64,000 nt of DNA from Phocaeicola fibrisolvens (GCF_025567125.1 NZ_JAOQJI010000021.1:1-64000), one strand, 5' to 3'. Counted from the stretch's first letter, positions 1-9,080 are shown. Numbers and translations: made by a program. The notes: generated by a model from the letters alone, not told the origin.

Positions 1-2
1 AA

Positions 3-149
3 ATTTTCAGCATATCATTGACTGACAAAACCCACTTACGTGACCTGTTCGACAAGACTAATTTCAATGATGTCAAAGATCTAAATGATCCCCTGATTCC
101 GGGCTATTTGATTAATTGTTTAACTCGTCCCATTTTAACGGGACACTAA
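3..149 (+). pseudogene. 3' end of a probable IS transposase (cut by window edge)
   Basis: An open frame enters from the left edge and stops at TAA 147-149. It encodes about 48 residues including SLTDKTHLRDLFDKTN and NDPLIPGYL, which resemble the C-terminal tail of Bacteroides IS4-type transposases as I remember them. The stop lies inside an inverted sequence GTCCC(N7)GGGAC-like at 128-144, which could be part of the element's terminal repeat. The N-terminal part is outside the window, so it is unknown whether the element is intact. The family assignment is from memory of the tail only. Alternative: the end of an ordinary chromosomal gene. Confidence 0.45.
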
Positions 150-384
150 TGAAGGTTAATATATAACTAAAATCTTTTTCCTATTAAAACCAAAACCATT
201 GATATCATTGTTATATTTTATACATACACATCGTGTTTAAATGGACAAAACCAGGAGCCCAGCACTCCTTCTTTTCTTTTCATCTTTTTTTATAACTTAG
301 CTGCATGAATCAGTAAATCACAATGCAAATATCAAACATTTGTTTTACATAACCAAATATTTAATTGATTTTTTCGCTATTTTT
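150..384. other. Intergenic region upstream of the XRE gene
   Basis: AT-rich non-coding stretch between the transposase-like tail and the small regulator. I see no convincing hairpin, RNA gene or full promoter match. A TTTG-containing stretch near 340-350 could hold a weak -7 element. Confidence 0.4.
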
Positions 385-753
385 ATGGATATCATTGAAA
401 GATTGCAAAAAATAATTGAACATGAAAACCTAAGTGTTTCTGCCTTTGCAAGGAAAATTGGCGTTGTAGACCAAACAATTAGAGGTATAGTCGTCCAAAA
501 AAGGAATAAGCCCAGCTTTGATATGCTTGTAAAAATTCTTCAAACATTTGATTGGCTCAGTGCCGAGTGGCTTATAATGGGCAAAGGAAGCATGGAAAAG
601 ACAAAACCAACAGAGAAAACAGACGATTCACAACAATTAATCGAGTTTATGAAATATTTACGGGAAAAAGACGAAAAGATAGAACTTCTCATAAAAGAGA
701 TGACAGAGTTAAAAGCAAAATACGATATTGTTTCCAAAAAGTTAGAAAAATAA
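385..753 (+). CDS. XRE-family helix-turn-helix regulator with C-terminal coiled coil
   Basis: A 122-residue protein if started at ATG 385 (MDIIERLQKI); an in-frame ATG at 340 would add a hydrophobic extension unlike a regulator, so 385 is preferred. Residues 1-60 fit a cro/CI-type HTH: the LSVSAFARKIGV segment is the helix-turn-helix core and the following WLIMGKGSM is typical of phage-repressor-like proteins of Bacteroidetes. Residues about 75-122 are charged and heptad-like (LREKDEKIELLIKEM), suggesting a dimerising coiled coil. It has no peptidase domain, so it would not be a LexA/CI self-cleaving repressor. Its target is unknown. It sits beside an IS remnant, so it may be a leftover of mobile DNA. 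Confidence 0.75.
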   Translation: MDIIERLQKIIEHENLSVSAFARKIGVVDQTIRGIVVQKRNKPSFDMLVKILQTFDWLSAEWLIMGKGSMEKTKPTEKTDDSQQLIEFMKYLREKDEKIELLIKEMTELKAKYDIVSKKLEK

Positions 754-788
754 AGACTCTACAAATCGCCTAACCGAGCAAGAAATCT

Positions 789-796
789 TATCTTTG
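789..796 (+). promoter_or_regulatory. -7 promoter element for the FAD dehydrogenase operon
   Basis: TATCTTTG followed by C matches the Bacteroidetes primary sigma -7 consensus TAnnTTTG and lies 22 bp before the ATG at 819. No clear TTG -33 element is seen at the expected distance. The leader would be very short. Confidence 0.55.
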
Positions 797-818
797 CAAA
801 AAAGTCACCATAAAAAAT

Positions 819-2465
819 ATGATTCACGAATACCAACTCCGCATTCTGCCCGAACAGGCAGCCTGTGAACAGTCACTCAAACAATACATCAGTCGGGAAA
901 AAGGGCTGGACATCCGCACTATCAACGCTATCCGTACCCTGAAACGCAGCATCGATGCCCGCCAACGTACCATTTACATCAATCTGACCGTCCGTGTTTT
1001 CGTCAATGAAACGCCTTCGGAAGAAGAGTTTGAACGCACGAATTATCCCAATATAGAAGGCCGCCCCGCGGTAATTGTCGTAGGAGCCGGCCCGGGAGGT
1101 CTGTTTGCCGCCCTGAAACTGATAGAACTGGGATTACGCCCCATCGTGATAGAACGCGGAAAGAATGTACGTGAGCGAAAAGAAGACCTGGCCCGTATCA
1201 GCCGGGAACACAAAGTAGATGCCGAGTCTAACTACAGTTTCGGCGAAGGAGGAGCTGGCGCTTACTCCGACGGGAAACTCTACACCCGCAGCAAGAAGCG
1301 GGGCAGCGTAGAAAAAATCTTGAATGTGTTCTGTCAGCACGGAGCCAGTCCGACCATCTTGTCGGATGCACACCCGCACATCGGAACCGACAAACTGCCA
1401 AGGGTCATCGAGAATATGCGAAACACCATCCTGGCCTGCGGCGGAGAAGTACACTTCCAGACCCGAATGGAGGCCCTCCTGATTGAAGGACAGAAAGTGA
1501 AAGGCATTGAAACTCACGACGGAAAGACTTTCTTAGGACCGGTAATCTTAGCTACGGGACATTCTGCCAGGGACGTGTACCGCTGGCTGTATGCCCACGG
1601 TGTACAACTGGAGACCAAAGGAATCGCCATTGGCGTACGGTTGGAACATCCGTCCATGCTGATTGACCAGATACAATATCATAATAAAAACGGGCGTGGG
1701 AAATACCTTCCCGCCGCCGAATACAGTTTCGTGCAACAGGTAGACGGACGAGGAGTCTACAGTTTCTGCATGTGTCCGGGAGGATTTGTGGTTCCGGCAG
1801 CCAGTGGCCCTCACCAGCTGGTGGTAAACGGCATGAGCCCGAGCAACCGCGGTACAAAGTGGAGCAACTCGGGCATGGTGGTCGAGACGCGACCGGAAGA
1901 CTTGCTGCTTCCGGAAATGCAACTCCAGGCAGATCCTATCTCCGGTTCCCAGGAAGCCCTCACAGAAGAACTGATACTCCGCGACGGAAAGCTGCCCGAT
2001 GGCACTGTCCATACACTGGCCATGATGCGTTTCCAGGAAAAACTGGAGCAAATCTGCTGGCAACAGGGAAACATGCGACAGACAGCTCCTTCCCAACGTA
2101 TGGTAGACTTTACCCGGAAAAAGCTGAGTTACGACCTGCCGGCCACCTCGTACAGCCCGGGACTGGTATCCTCCCCCCTGCATTTCTGGATGCCGCCGTT
2201 CCTGAGCGAACGCCTCAGCAAGGGGTTCCAACTTTTTGGGAAAAGCTCCCGCGGCTTTCTAACCAACGAAGCCGTCATGATTGCGGTAGAAACCCGCACT
2301 TCCTCTCCTGTACGCATCGTACGTGACAAGGATACCCTGCAACACCTCACCGTGGAAGGCCTGTTCCCTTGCGGAGAGGGAGCCGGTTATGCCGGAGGAA
2401 TCGTTTCGGCCGGAATCGATGGCGAACGCTGCGCCGAGGCTGTAGCCCATTACCTGAACCATTAA
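819..2465 (+). CDS. FAD-dependent dehydrogenase (COG2509-type NAD(P)/FAD oxidoreductase)
   Basis: A 548-residue cytoplasmic flavoprotein. Residues 84-115 form a Rossmann dinucleotide-binding motif (GAGPGG at 89-94, closing with IERG). GEGGAGAYSDGKL around residues 142-154 and a C-terminal FPCGEGAGYAGGI segment that closes the FAD site are both hallmarks of the uncharacterised COG2509 dehydrogenase family. The N-terminal 80 residues are a small alpha/beta domain usual in this family. Substrate and pathway are not known. It starts shortly after a TATCTTTG promoter element and is followed 12 bp later by a LuxR-type regulator on the same strand, so the two are probably cotranscribed. Confidence 0.85.
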   Translation: MIHEYQLRILPEQAACEQSLKQYISREKGLDIRTINAIRTLKRSIDARQRTIYINLTVRVFVNETPSEEEFERTNYPNIEGRPAVIVVGAGPGGLFAALKLIELGLRPIVIERGKNVRERKEDLARISREHKVDAESNYSFGEGGAGAYSDGKLYTRSKKRGSVEKILNVFCQHGASPTILSDAHPHIGTDKLPRVIENMRNTILACGGEVHFQTRMEALLIEGQKVKGIETHDGKTFLGPVILATGHSARDVYRWLYAHGVQLETKGIAIGVRLEHPSMLIDQIQYHNKNGRGKYLPAAEYSFVQQVDGRGVYSFCMCPGGFVVPAASGPHQLVVNGMSPSNRGTKWSNSGMVVETRPEDLLLPEMQLQADPISGSQEALTEELILRDGKLPDGTVHTLAMMRFQEKLEQICWQQGNMRQTAPSQRMVDFTRKKLSYDLPATSYSPGLVSSPLHFWMPPFLSERLSKGFQLFGKSSRGFLTNEAVMIAVETRTSSPVRIVRDKDTLQHLTVEGLFPCGEGAGYAGGIVSAGIDGERCAEAVAHYLNH

Positions 2466-2477
2466 TCCCTACGCCTT

Positions 2478-3062
2478 ATGCACCAGCCTGAAATAGCCAT
2501 TATCGAGCCCAATACCCTGACAGCCCTCGGATTGCGTACCATCTTGGAAGAACTGATTCCGGAAGCTGTCATCCGTACATTTTCCTCTTTCGAACGACTG
2601 ATTGACGACACCCCCGACATGTATGCGCATTATTTCGTTTCAGCTCATGTCTATTTCGAGCATACCTCGTTCTTTCTGGAACGGAAGCCCAAATGCATTG
2701 TCTTGTCTGCCGGAGAACCTTCCTTGCTGACAGGCATCCCGAGCCTGAATATCCTTCTTCCACAGGAACAGCTGGTGAAAACCATCATGCAGACCCGGAA
2801 AAGAGGACACGAACTGACCCATCATCCCGTACCCGCCGCACCGACGGATACGGAACATGAACTGACTCCACGGGAAATAGAGGTGCTCCGGCTGGTGACC
2901 AAAGGACTCATCAACAAGGAAATTGCCGAGAAACTGCACATCAGCCTGACCACGGTGATTTCACACCGGAAAAACATTACTGAAAAATTAGGCATCAAGT
3001 CCGTATCCGGCCTGGCCATCTATGCGGTCATGCACGGATACGTGGAAGCCGACCGGGTGTGA
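2478..3062 (+). CDS. LuxR/NarL-type DNA-binding regulator with degenerate receiver-like domain
   Basis: A 194-residue protein. The C-terminal part from about residue 125 is a clear LuxR/GerE HTH (LTPREIEVLRLVTKGLINKE, followed by a TTVISHRKNITEKL recognition region). The N-terminal 110 residues have the rhythm of a response-regulator receiver (EIAIIEPNTLTALGLRTIL), but the strand that should end with the phosphorylated Asp reads YFVSAHVYF, so the usual acceptor appears absent and it may be phosphorylation-independent. It follows the FAD dehydrogenase by 12 bp and runs tail-to-tail into the esterase, with the two stop codons almost touching. Target genes are unknown. Confidence 0.85.
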   Translation: MHQPEIAIIEPNTLTALGLRTILEELIPEAVIRTFSSFERLIDDTPDMYAHYFVSAHVYFEHTSFFLERKPKCIVLSAGEPSLLTGIPSLNILLPQEQLVKTIMQTRKRGHELTHHPVPAAPTDTEHELTPREIEVLRLVTKGLINKEIAEKLHISLTTVISHRKNITEKLGIKSVSGLAIYAVMHGYVEADRV

Positions 3063-3063
3063 T

Positions 3064-4260
3064 TCAGCGGAACAGCTCGGGGAGCAGATGGTTCAGGTAT
3101 TTCCGCCAGTTGCGCCATTCATGGCCGCCGTCGGTTTCCATATACTCATACTTGTATCCGTGCTTGTCAAGCAGCTGACGATATTTCACATTGTCCTGAT
3201 ACAGGAAATCCCCGTTGCCGATGGCAATGAAATACAGCTTGGGAGCCTCTGCAAACTGGGCAGCCAGCTTTTCTTCCAAGTTCTCATAAATATACGCATT
3301 CTCACTTTTTGACTGACGGTTGATGGCGGCAGAAAACAGTCCCACGTAGCCGAACTTATCCGGATAATTGGCCGAGATATACAAAGAATGGAATCCTCCC
3401 ATCGACAGCCCGGCAATGGCCCGGTGTGCCTTGTCATTCACCGTGCGGTAATGCGTCTCCACATAGTTCATAATATCCGGAAAGGCCTTTTCGAAAGAAC
3501 CTTCCATGGTTTTCGGGTTTATGAACGAAGGCTTGTACATACTGTTCGGGTATTCTCCGGGCACAGCCTCCTGCCCTCCGTTACCGTTGGGCATCACCAC
3601 AATCATCGGTTTTGCTTTTCCCTGTGCAATCAGGTTGTCCAGAATCTGCACGGCACGTCCCAACTCACTCCAGGCGTTCTCATCGCCACCGGCTCCGTGC
3701 AACAGGTAGAGCACCGGATAACTTTCCTGACTGTCTTCATACCCGGCCGGAGTATAGACCGTCATCCGGCGGCGTTCCATCCCCAGTGTGGGACTCGGAT
3801 ACCACACCTTTGAGACGGTACCATGAGGTACTTCCCGTACCAGATAATTCTGCGACAGCTCCCCGTCGACCAGGAAATAGTTGGTATAGGTGGCAATGTC
3901 GCGCAACATATACACATTGTTGGGATCGAGCATACGCATGCCGTCTACATAGAAACAATAGGTGTGCAATTCCGGCGCAGGCACCGAGGTGGTATAAGTC
4001 CACACTCCGTTTTCTTCTTTCTGCATTGGAATCTTTCCAGCCACTTCCACTTCTCCCAGTGGAGTCTGTTGCCGGGTCTTCTCAAAAAAATCGGCCTCCA
4101 CAGACACGTGCTTCGCTTCCGGAGCCCACAGACGGAAAGTGACGGTCTGGTTCTTTACTTCGGGCGAAACCAGATTGCCCGTATTCACAGCCACAGTTTC
4201 CTGCGCCCAGACGCCAAGTGCGCACACACACATCGCCGCCAAACTCAAAAATCTTCTCAT
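3064..4260 (-). CDS. Secreted CE1-like esterase with N-terminal E-set (CBM48-like) domain
   Basis: A 398-residue alpha/beta-hydrolase exported by a Sec signal peptide (MRRFLSLAAMCVCALGVWAQ); the ATG at 4260 is chosen over an upstream one because it places the signal peptide at the N-terminus. Residues about 25-120 (TVTFRLWAPEAKHVSVEADF) look like the immunoglobulin-like E-set fold common in Bacteroides feruloyl/acetyl-xylan esterases. The catalytic serine is Ser286 in GLSMGG, and the C-terminal GGHEWRNWRKYL supplies the histidine. Family members hydrolyse feruloyl or acetyl esters on plant polysaccharides or related small esters. It is separated from the main xylan locus by the TonB-dependent receptor, so its link to xylan is inferred. 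Confidence 0.85.
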   Translation of the reverse strand: MRRFLSLAAMCVCALGVWAQETVAVNTGNLVSPEVKNQTVTFRLWAPEAKHVSVEADFFEKTRQQTPLGEVEVAGKIPMQKEENGVWTYTTSVPAPELHTYCFYVDGMRMLDPNNVYMLRDIATYTNYFLVDGELSQNYLVREVPHGTVSKVWYPSPTLGMERRRMTVYTPAGYEDSQESYPVLYLLHGAGGDENAWSELGRAVQILDNLIAQGKAKPMIVVMPNGNGGQEAVPGEYPNSMYKPSFINPKTMEGSFEKAFPDIMNYVETHYRTVNDKAHRAIAGLSMGGFHSLYISANYPDKFGYVGLFSAAINRQSKSENAYIYENLEEKLAAQFAEAPKLYFIAIGNGDFLYQDNVKYRQLLDKHGYKYEYMETDGGHEWRNWRKYLNHLLPELFR

Positions 4261-4298
4261 ATCATATACCTTATTATATATAACTCCTTCACGATACA

Positions 4299-4306
4299 CA
4301 AAATTA
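4299..4306 (-). promoter_or_regulatory. -7 promoter element for the CE1-like esterase
   Basis: On the minus strand this reads TAATTTTG, matching TAnnTTTG, about 40 bp before the esterase ATG at 4260. No strong -33 element is seen. Confidence 0.45.
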
Positions 4307-4328
4307 GCAAAATCCTCATTTATTAGGA

Positions 4329-4359
4329 TTGCCCGTCCCCTCAATTTGCGTTTACTTTG
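4329..4359 (+). promoter_or_regulatory. Promoter for the stand-alone TonB-dependent receptor
   Basis: TTG at 4329-4331, 20 bp, then TTACTTTG at 4352-4359, one mismatch from TAnnTTTG. The ATG at 4390 follows about 30 bp later. The same TTG/TTACTTTG arrangement occurs upstream of the HTCS gene. Confidence 0.55.
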
Positions 4360-4389
4360 CACCCGTTAACTAAACTATATTTCAACAGA

Positions 4390-6846
4390 ATGAAAAAAAA
4401 TACCGCTATCGCTTTTTTATGGGCTGCTTCGGCATCCAGCGTATGGGCTGTGGGTACTCCCGTGGATGCCTTGCCCAAAGACACTACCAAAGTCATCGAC
4501 ATTGAAGAAGTAGTCGTCATTGCCACACCGAAGGAAAACAACCGTCTGCGCCAGCAGGCCGCTTCATCGACCTCGTTTTCCCAAAGTGCCCTGCGCAACC
4601 AGTCGGTCACTTCCGTAAAGTCTTTGTCGGCTCTGGTGCCGAACCTGTTCATCCCCGACTACGGTTCCAAGCTGACCACTTCTGTCTATATCCGCGGTAT
4701 CGGTTCACGTATCAATACACCGGCAGTAGGTCTCTACGTCGATAACATTCCTTTCATCGACAAGTCGGCTTTCGACTTCAATTACTCGGATATCGAACGT
4801 ATCGACGTCATGCGCGGACCACAGGGAACGCTCTACGGACGCAACACCATGGGCGGACTTATCCGTGTGTTCACCAAATCACCCTTCACTTATCAGGGCA
4901 CAGACCTTCGCTTGGGAGCGGCCACTTACAACAACTACAACGCCTCGCTCACCCACTACCACCGTATTTCCAGCCAGTTCGCCTTCTCGGTAGGTTTGTT
5001 CTACGACCATAAGGGAGGGTTCTTCAAGAATGACTTCAACGGCAAACGGATTGATACCGACAATGAATTCGGCGGACGTATCCGTGCCATCTACCTGCCC
5101 ACCGACAACCTGAAACTTGATTTCACCGTGAACTACGAATACGCCAACCAGGGAGGTTATCCGTATGAATACACCGGAAAGGTAAAAGGAGAGGAAGACC
5201 GAGCTCAATACATCGGACACATCTCCTACGACAATGCCTGCGGCTACAAGCGTAACCTGCTGAACACCGGATTGAATCTAGAATATCAGGCCGACAATTT
5301 CATTCTGAGCAGTGTGACCGGCTTCCAATACCTGCGTGACCACATGGATTTGGACCAGGACTTCACGGAACAGAACATCTATACCATGATGCAGAAGCAG
5401 AACTCCAAGACACTGAGCGAGGAAATTGTCCTCAAATCCAAACCCGGACGCCGCTGGCAGTGGACTACCGGAGTGAGCGGCTTCTACCAATGGCTCGACA
5501 CGGAGGCTCCCGTCACTTTCCAGAAAGACGGAATCAACTGGCTGAACTCTACCATCAACACCAATGCCAATAAATACATGCCGACCATATCGGCCGGTCC
5601 GATGACCATGAAAATGACTTTCAATGACGTCATCAACGGCGAACAACTGGTCATCCCGGGACAATTCAGCACGCCTATCCTGAATGCGGCCGTGTTCCAT
5701 CAGTCCACCTTCAACGACCTTTTCGGTCTGAAAGGTCTTTCACTGACCGCCGGTCTCCGCATGGACTATGAAAGCCTGAAGCTGGATTATTACAGCGGTT
5801 GCCAGTTTACTCATACCTACTCACTGAGCGGCACACTGACTCCTGGTGACAAAGTCATCCCGATGGTACCGGCACAGGACTTCAACGTGAACAACAGTTA
5901 CAACGGAAAACTGTCGCACGACTACATCCAGCTGTTGCCGAAGTTCGCCTTGCAATACGACTTTGATTCACGCAACAATATCTACGTCAGCGTAAGCAAA
6001 GGTTACCGTTCGGGAGGATACAACATCCAGATGTTTTCCGACTTGCTGCAAAACGACATGCAGGCCAGCATGATGAAAGATGTGGCCGATGTAACAATTC
6101 CTATTGTCAACAAAGTGCCCATGCTGAGCGACGAACAGAAACAGATGATTGCAGGTATGCTGAACGGTATGGCACAAGCACCACAAACCGACGTGAAGGC
6201 TGCCACACTCTACAAGCCGGAATATTCCTGGAACTATGAAATCGGTTCGCACCTCACCCAGCTGAACGGAAAACTGCAGGCCGACCTTTCTGCCTTCTAC
6301 ATGGATACCCGCGACCAGCAATTGTCGCGCTTCGCCGAAAGCGGACTGGGACGTATCACAGTCAATGCCGGAAAGAGTCGGAGCCTGGGAGCCGAAGCCA
6401 GCCTGCGTGCCCAGCTCACCGACAAGTTCAGCCTGAACGGAAACTACGGTTATACCTACGCCACTTTCACCGACTACGTAGTGAGCGAAACTGAAAACTA
6501 CAACGGAAATTATGTACCGTTTGTACCCAAACACACCTTTACCGTAGGCGGACAGTACATCTTCCCGTTCCGTAACAATGCGCTATTGGACAATATTACC
6601 CTTGATGCCAACTACCGAGCGGCAGGCCGTATCTACTGGACAGAGCAGAACAACGCCAGCCAGGCCCTCTACGGCACACTGAACGGACGCCTCAGCCTGA
6701 ACAAAGGTAACGGACAAATCGGTATCTGGGTGAACAATGCCCTGAACAAGGATTACCAGGCCTTCTACTTTGAGACGATGAGCCGCGGTTTTGCCCAAAA
6801 AGGTCGCCCCGTACAAGTGGGTATCGACATACGTTGTCGGTTCTAA
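4390..6846 (+). CDS. TonB-dependent outer-membrane receptor (not SusC type)
   Basis: An 818-residue outer-membrane receptor started at ATG 4390 (MKKNTAIAFLWAASASSVWA is a signal peptide; an upstream ATG at 4357 would bury it). There is no carboxypeptidase-D-like N-terminal domain, so it is a classical receptor rather than SusC. A TonB-box-like IEEVVVIATPK follows the signal peptide, then the plug (SVYIRGIGSRINTPAVGLYV; RIDVMRGPQGTLYGRNTMGG) and a 22-strand barrel ending in the aromatic residue F (VGIDIRCRF). Receptors of this type take up iron chelates, cobamides or other small ligands; the substrate cannot be read here. It has no SusD partner. It converges on the GH67 gene across the first palindrome array. 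Confidence 0.9.
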   Translation: MKKNTAIAFLWAASASSVWAVGTPVDALPKDTTKVIDIEEVVVIATPKENNRLRQQAASSTSFSQSALRNQSVTSVKSLSALVPNLFIPDYGSKLTTSVYIRGIGSRINTPAVGLYVDNIPFIDKSAFDFNYSDIERIDVMRGPQGTLYGRNTMGGLIRVFTKSPFTYQGTDLRLGAATYNNYNASLTHYHRISSQFAFSVGLFYDHKGGFFKNDFNGKRIDTDNEFGGRIRAIYLPTDNLKLDFTVNYEYANQGGYPYEYTGKVKGEEDRAQYIGHISYDNACGYKRNLLNTGLNLEYQADNFILSSVTGFQYLRDHMDLDQDFTEQNIYTMMQKQNSKTLSEEIVLKSKPGRRWQWTTGVSGFYQWLDTEAPVTFQKDGINWLNSTINTNANKYMPTISAGPMTMKMTFNDVINGEQLVIPGQFSTPILNAAVFHQSTFNDLFGLKGLSLTAGLRMDYESLKLDYYSGCQFTHTYSLSGTLTPGDKVIPMVPAQDFNVNNSYNGKLSHDYIQLLPKFALQYDFDSRNNIYVSVSKGYRSGGYNIQMFSDLLQNDMQASMMKDVADVTIPIVNKVPMLSDEQKQMIAGMLNGMAQAPQTDVKAATLYKPEYSWNYEIGSHLTQLNGKLQADLSAFYMDTRDQQLSRFAESGLGRITVNAGKSRSLGAEASLRAQLTDKFSLNGNYGYTYATFTDYVVSETENYNGNYVPFVPKHTFTVGGQYIFPFRNNALLDNITLDANYRAAGRIYWTEQNNASQALYGTLNGRLSLNKGNGQIGIWVNNALNKDYQAFYFETMSRGFAQKGRPVQVGIDIRCRF

Positions 6847-6870
6847 AACCGTCCTTTCAAGAGACATAAA

Positions 6871-6997
6871 AAACGCCTAAGCGTTCCAGTCAAAACGCCC
6901 TTACGTTTGAATGGAAACGCTTAGGCGTTTGACATAAAACGCTTCGACGTTTTGATCGAAACGCTTCGGCGTTTGAAGACAAACGCTTAGGCGTTTT
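6871..6997. repeat. Array of six 16-bp palindromes at exact 22-bp period (array 1)
   Basis: Units start at 6871, 6893, 6915, 6937, 6959 and 6981. Each is a 16-mer of form AAACGC-NNNN-GCGTTT (some with one arm mismatch), separated by 6-bp spacers whose sequence is not conserved. Cores are CTAA, CCTT, TTAG, TTCG, TTCG, TTAG. As RNA each unit folds into a 6-bp stem with a four-base loop; unit 5 gives a C(UUCG)G tetraloop. The array fills the gap between the convergent receptor (stop 6846) and GH67 (stop 7071) genes, so it may act as a string of bidirectional terminators or as a protein-binding array. Confidence 0.9.
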
Positions 6998-7070
6998 CAG
7001 CAAGTCTTTAAATGTCTCGAAAAATCGACATAAAGTCCTCAGAAATCTACTTACATCTTCATCCCAATTG

Positions 7071-9080
7071 TTACTTCCGCGGAAGCATGCCGGATGTAGG
7101 ACATTCATAATTACTGATAGGCAGTTTCACCTTTTTCAATTCCTTCAAGGTAAATACCGGAGGTTCCACTCCTTCAGGATATTTCTTTTTTGAGAACGTG
7201 CGGAAATACTCCAGGCAAGCATCTTTCCACCACACGGCATCGCGTGCCTGAATATCCAGCCGTTCGGCCACCGCCTGATAGCGTTCCGCATCGACATAGG
7301 GCTGCATATCCTTCCAAATCCGCTGGAACGCACGCACTTCGTCTACCCCTTTCTGATACTTATAACAGAGTTCATCCCACAAGGAGCGCCCTGAACGAAG
7401 TTTCTGATTCCAATTCACATGATGAAACCAAAGCAGATATTCTTCCGGACATTGCTCCAGCGAATCGAACACCCGGGCCAACGAATCCGGATACTGTGAC
7501 ACGGCATCACTTCCCGTACGGCTCCGGTCGAAACCCAATCCCTCCTTGTCCGCCTGATGGTAATACGAAGGCAGCCAATCGGCACGTGCCCCAGGCACCT
7601 CACACCAAGGTTCCGGCCCATAATGATGTCCCCAGGCAAAAATATGGTGCAAGCCCAGCGGCATCATGTAATCCACCACTGCCTCCCGGCTCTCCATCAT
7701 GACCTGCGTCATGGGCTCCACAAACCGGCGGTCGGTCGTGAAAGTCTGTGCCAGCCACTCGCGGGCAATCTCTTCCGCCGACAAGTCCGGATTCCAAGCC
7801 AACCGCCCGTAAGCATACCAGTTGGCCTGTGCAAAATCATGTCCGCACCAGTTCACGTGATCGCCTACATTCACTACACCCGCTACCCCCTTCAGGGAAG
7901 AAGGCTGCACATAGCGGTAAAACTCGTTCCACATAGTGGCCAGATAAGCCAGGTGATTGGAATGTCCTAAGTATTCCTGCGTTATTTGAAACTCCACCAT
8001 CAAGGGTGTATGCGGCATGGCCCCGAAGAGCGGACTGTAAGGTTCCCGCGGCTGAAAGTCAATCGGCCCGTTTTTCACCTGCACCATCACATTATCCCGG
8101 AATCGGCCGTCCAGCGGCTGAAATTCCAGGTAAGCCTGCTTGGCCCGGTCTGCATCCGACGGACTGTAGACAAAGGCCCGCCACATCACGATTCCCCCAT
8201 AGGGTTTCAAAGCCTCCGCCAGCATGTTCGCTCCCTCGGCATGCGTATGCCCGTAATCACACGGGCCGGGCTGTCCTTCCGAATTGGCCTTCACCAGAAA
8301 ACCGCCAAAATCAGGAATCAATCCATAAATTTCCTGTACTTTCTCTTTCCACCAACGGGCCACCTCCTCGTCCAGCGGGTCGGCCGTAGACAAACCTCCT
8401 AACTTCATCGGCGAAGCAAAATTGACCGAAAGGTACACCTTGATGCCATAAGGACGGAACACGTCGGCCAATTTCCGCACCTTTTGCAGGTAGTCGGAGG
8501 ATAGAATCTCGGGCGAAGCATTCACATTGTTCAGCACAGTCCCGTTGATACCCACCGAAGCATTGGCACGGGCATATTCCCGATAACGGGCCGACACGGA
8601 ATCAGTCAGGTCCTCCCATTTCCACAAAGAACGTCCCGCATAACCGCGCTCAATCGTGCCGTCCAGATTGTCCCAATGGTTCAGCACACGGATGTCAAAG
8701 GCCGGCTTTTCCTGAATATCCAGCCGGGTACAATCCGCTCCTTCCGCCTGCAACCGCAGCAGATGGTAAGTTGCATACAGCAATCCCTGTTCCGTAGCGG
8801 CCTCCAGCACCGTCTTTCCTTCGGAAGTACGTATGGTGTATCCCTCTTTGCTCAACCGACGATGTGTCTCATCGGCACAGAGCTGCAAATCCACTTCCCC
8901 TCCTTTCCACAAAGCGGCCAGTTCCTCACGTGCCACAGTGAGTGTAGGAGAAGTCACTAAACAACAGACAGACGCTTGATTCACAGGCGTCTGTCGTAAC
9001 CAAAGTCTGCTCCCGTCTTCAGCCCACAACGTCAGGGCCAAAGACAGGAAACAGACACTACCCCAAAGTCGTTTATTCAT
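7071..9080 (-). CDS. GH67 alpha-glucuronidase
   Basis: About 669 residues after a Sec signal peptide (MNKRLWGSVCFLSLALTLWA); an ATG six bases upstream is equally possible. It removes 4-O-methyl-glucuronic or glucuronic acid from the non-reducing end of xylo-oligosaccharides, most likely in the periplasm. Family signatures include the N-terminal GH67N-type domain (residues about 30-140), the catalytic barrel with FDIRVLNHWDNLDGTIERGY and KANSEGQPGP near the active site, and a C-terminal helical domain (HHVNWNQKLRSGRSLWDEL). Length matches the family. It overlaps the end of the upstream GH43 gene by 8 bp and is the last gene of the five-gene core xylan operon. Transcription would run out into palindrome array 1. 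Confidence 0.95.
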   Translation of the reverse strand: MNKRLWGSVCFLSLALTLWAEDGSRLWLRQTPVNQASVCCLVTSPTLTVAREELAALWKGGEVDLQLCADETHRRLSKEGYTIRTSEGKTVLEAATEQGLLYATYHLLRLQAEGADCTRLDIQEKPAFDIRVLNHWDNLDGTIERGYAGRSLWKWEDLTDSVSARYREYARANASVGINGTVLNNVNASPEILSSDYLQKVRKLADVFRPYGIKVYLSVNFASPMKLGGLSTADPLDEEVARWWKEKVQEIYGLIPDFGGFLVKANSEGQPGPCDYGHTHAEGANMLAEALKPYGGIVMWRAFVYSPSDADRAKQAYLEFQPLDGRFRDNVMVQVKNGPIDFQPREPYSPLFGAMPHTPLMVEFQITQEYLGHSNHLAYLATMWNEFYRYVQPSSLKGVAGVVNVGDHVNWCGHDFAQANWYAYGRLAWNPDLSAEEIAREWLAQTFTTDRRFVEPMTQVMMESREAVVDYMMPLGLHHIFAWGHHYGPEPWCEVPGARADWLPSYYHQADKEGLGFDRSRTGSDAVSQYPDSLARVFDSLEQCPEEYLLWFHHVNWNQKLRSGRSLWDELCYKYQKGVDEVRAFQRIWKDMQPYVDAERYQAVAERLDIQARDAVWWKDACLEYFRTFSKKKYPEGVEPPVFTLKELKKVKLPISNYECPTSGMLPRK

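Noticed and set aside
1548..2231. 227-codon open frame on the minus strand
   Set aside because: Shadow of the FAD dehydrogenase gene; no recognisable domain or promoter.
6871..6997. Possible CRISPR array
   Set aside because: Repeats are 16-bp palindromes with 6-bp spacers, far too short for CRISPR, and no cas genes are present.
6890..7108. Small protein gene reading through palindrome array 1 on the minus strand
   Set aside because: It begins inside the GH67 end and its residues derive mostly from the palindromes; a 22-bp period is not a multiple of three, so no conserved peptide repeat is kept.
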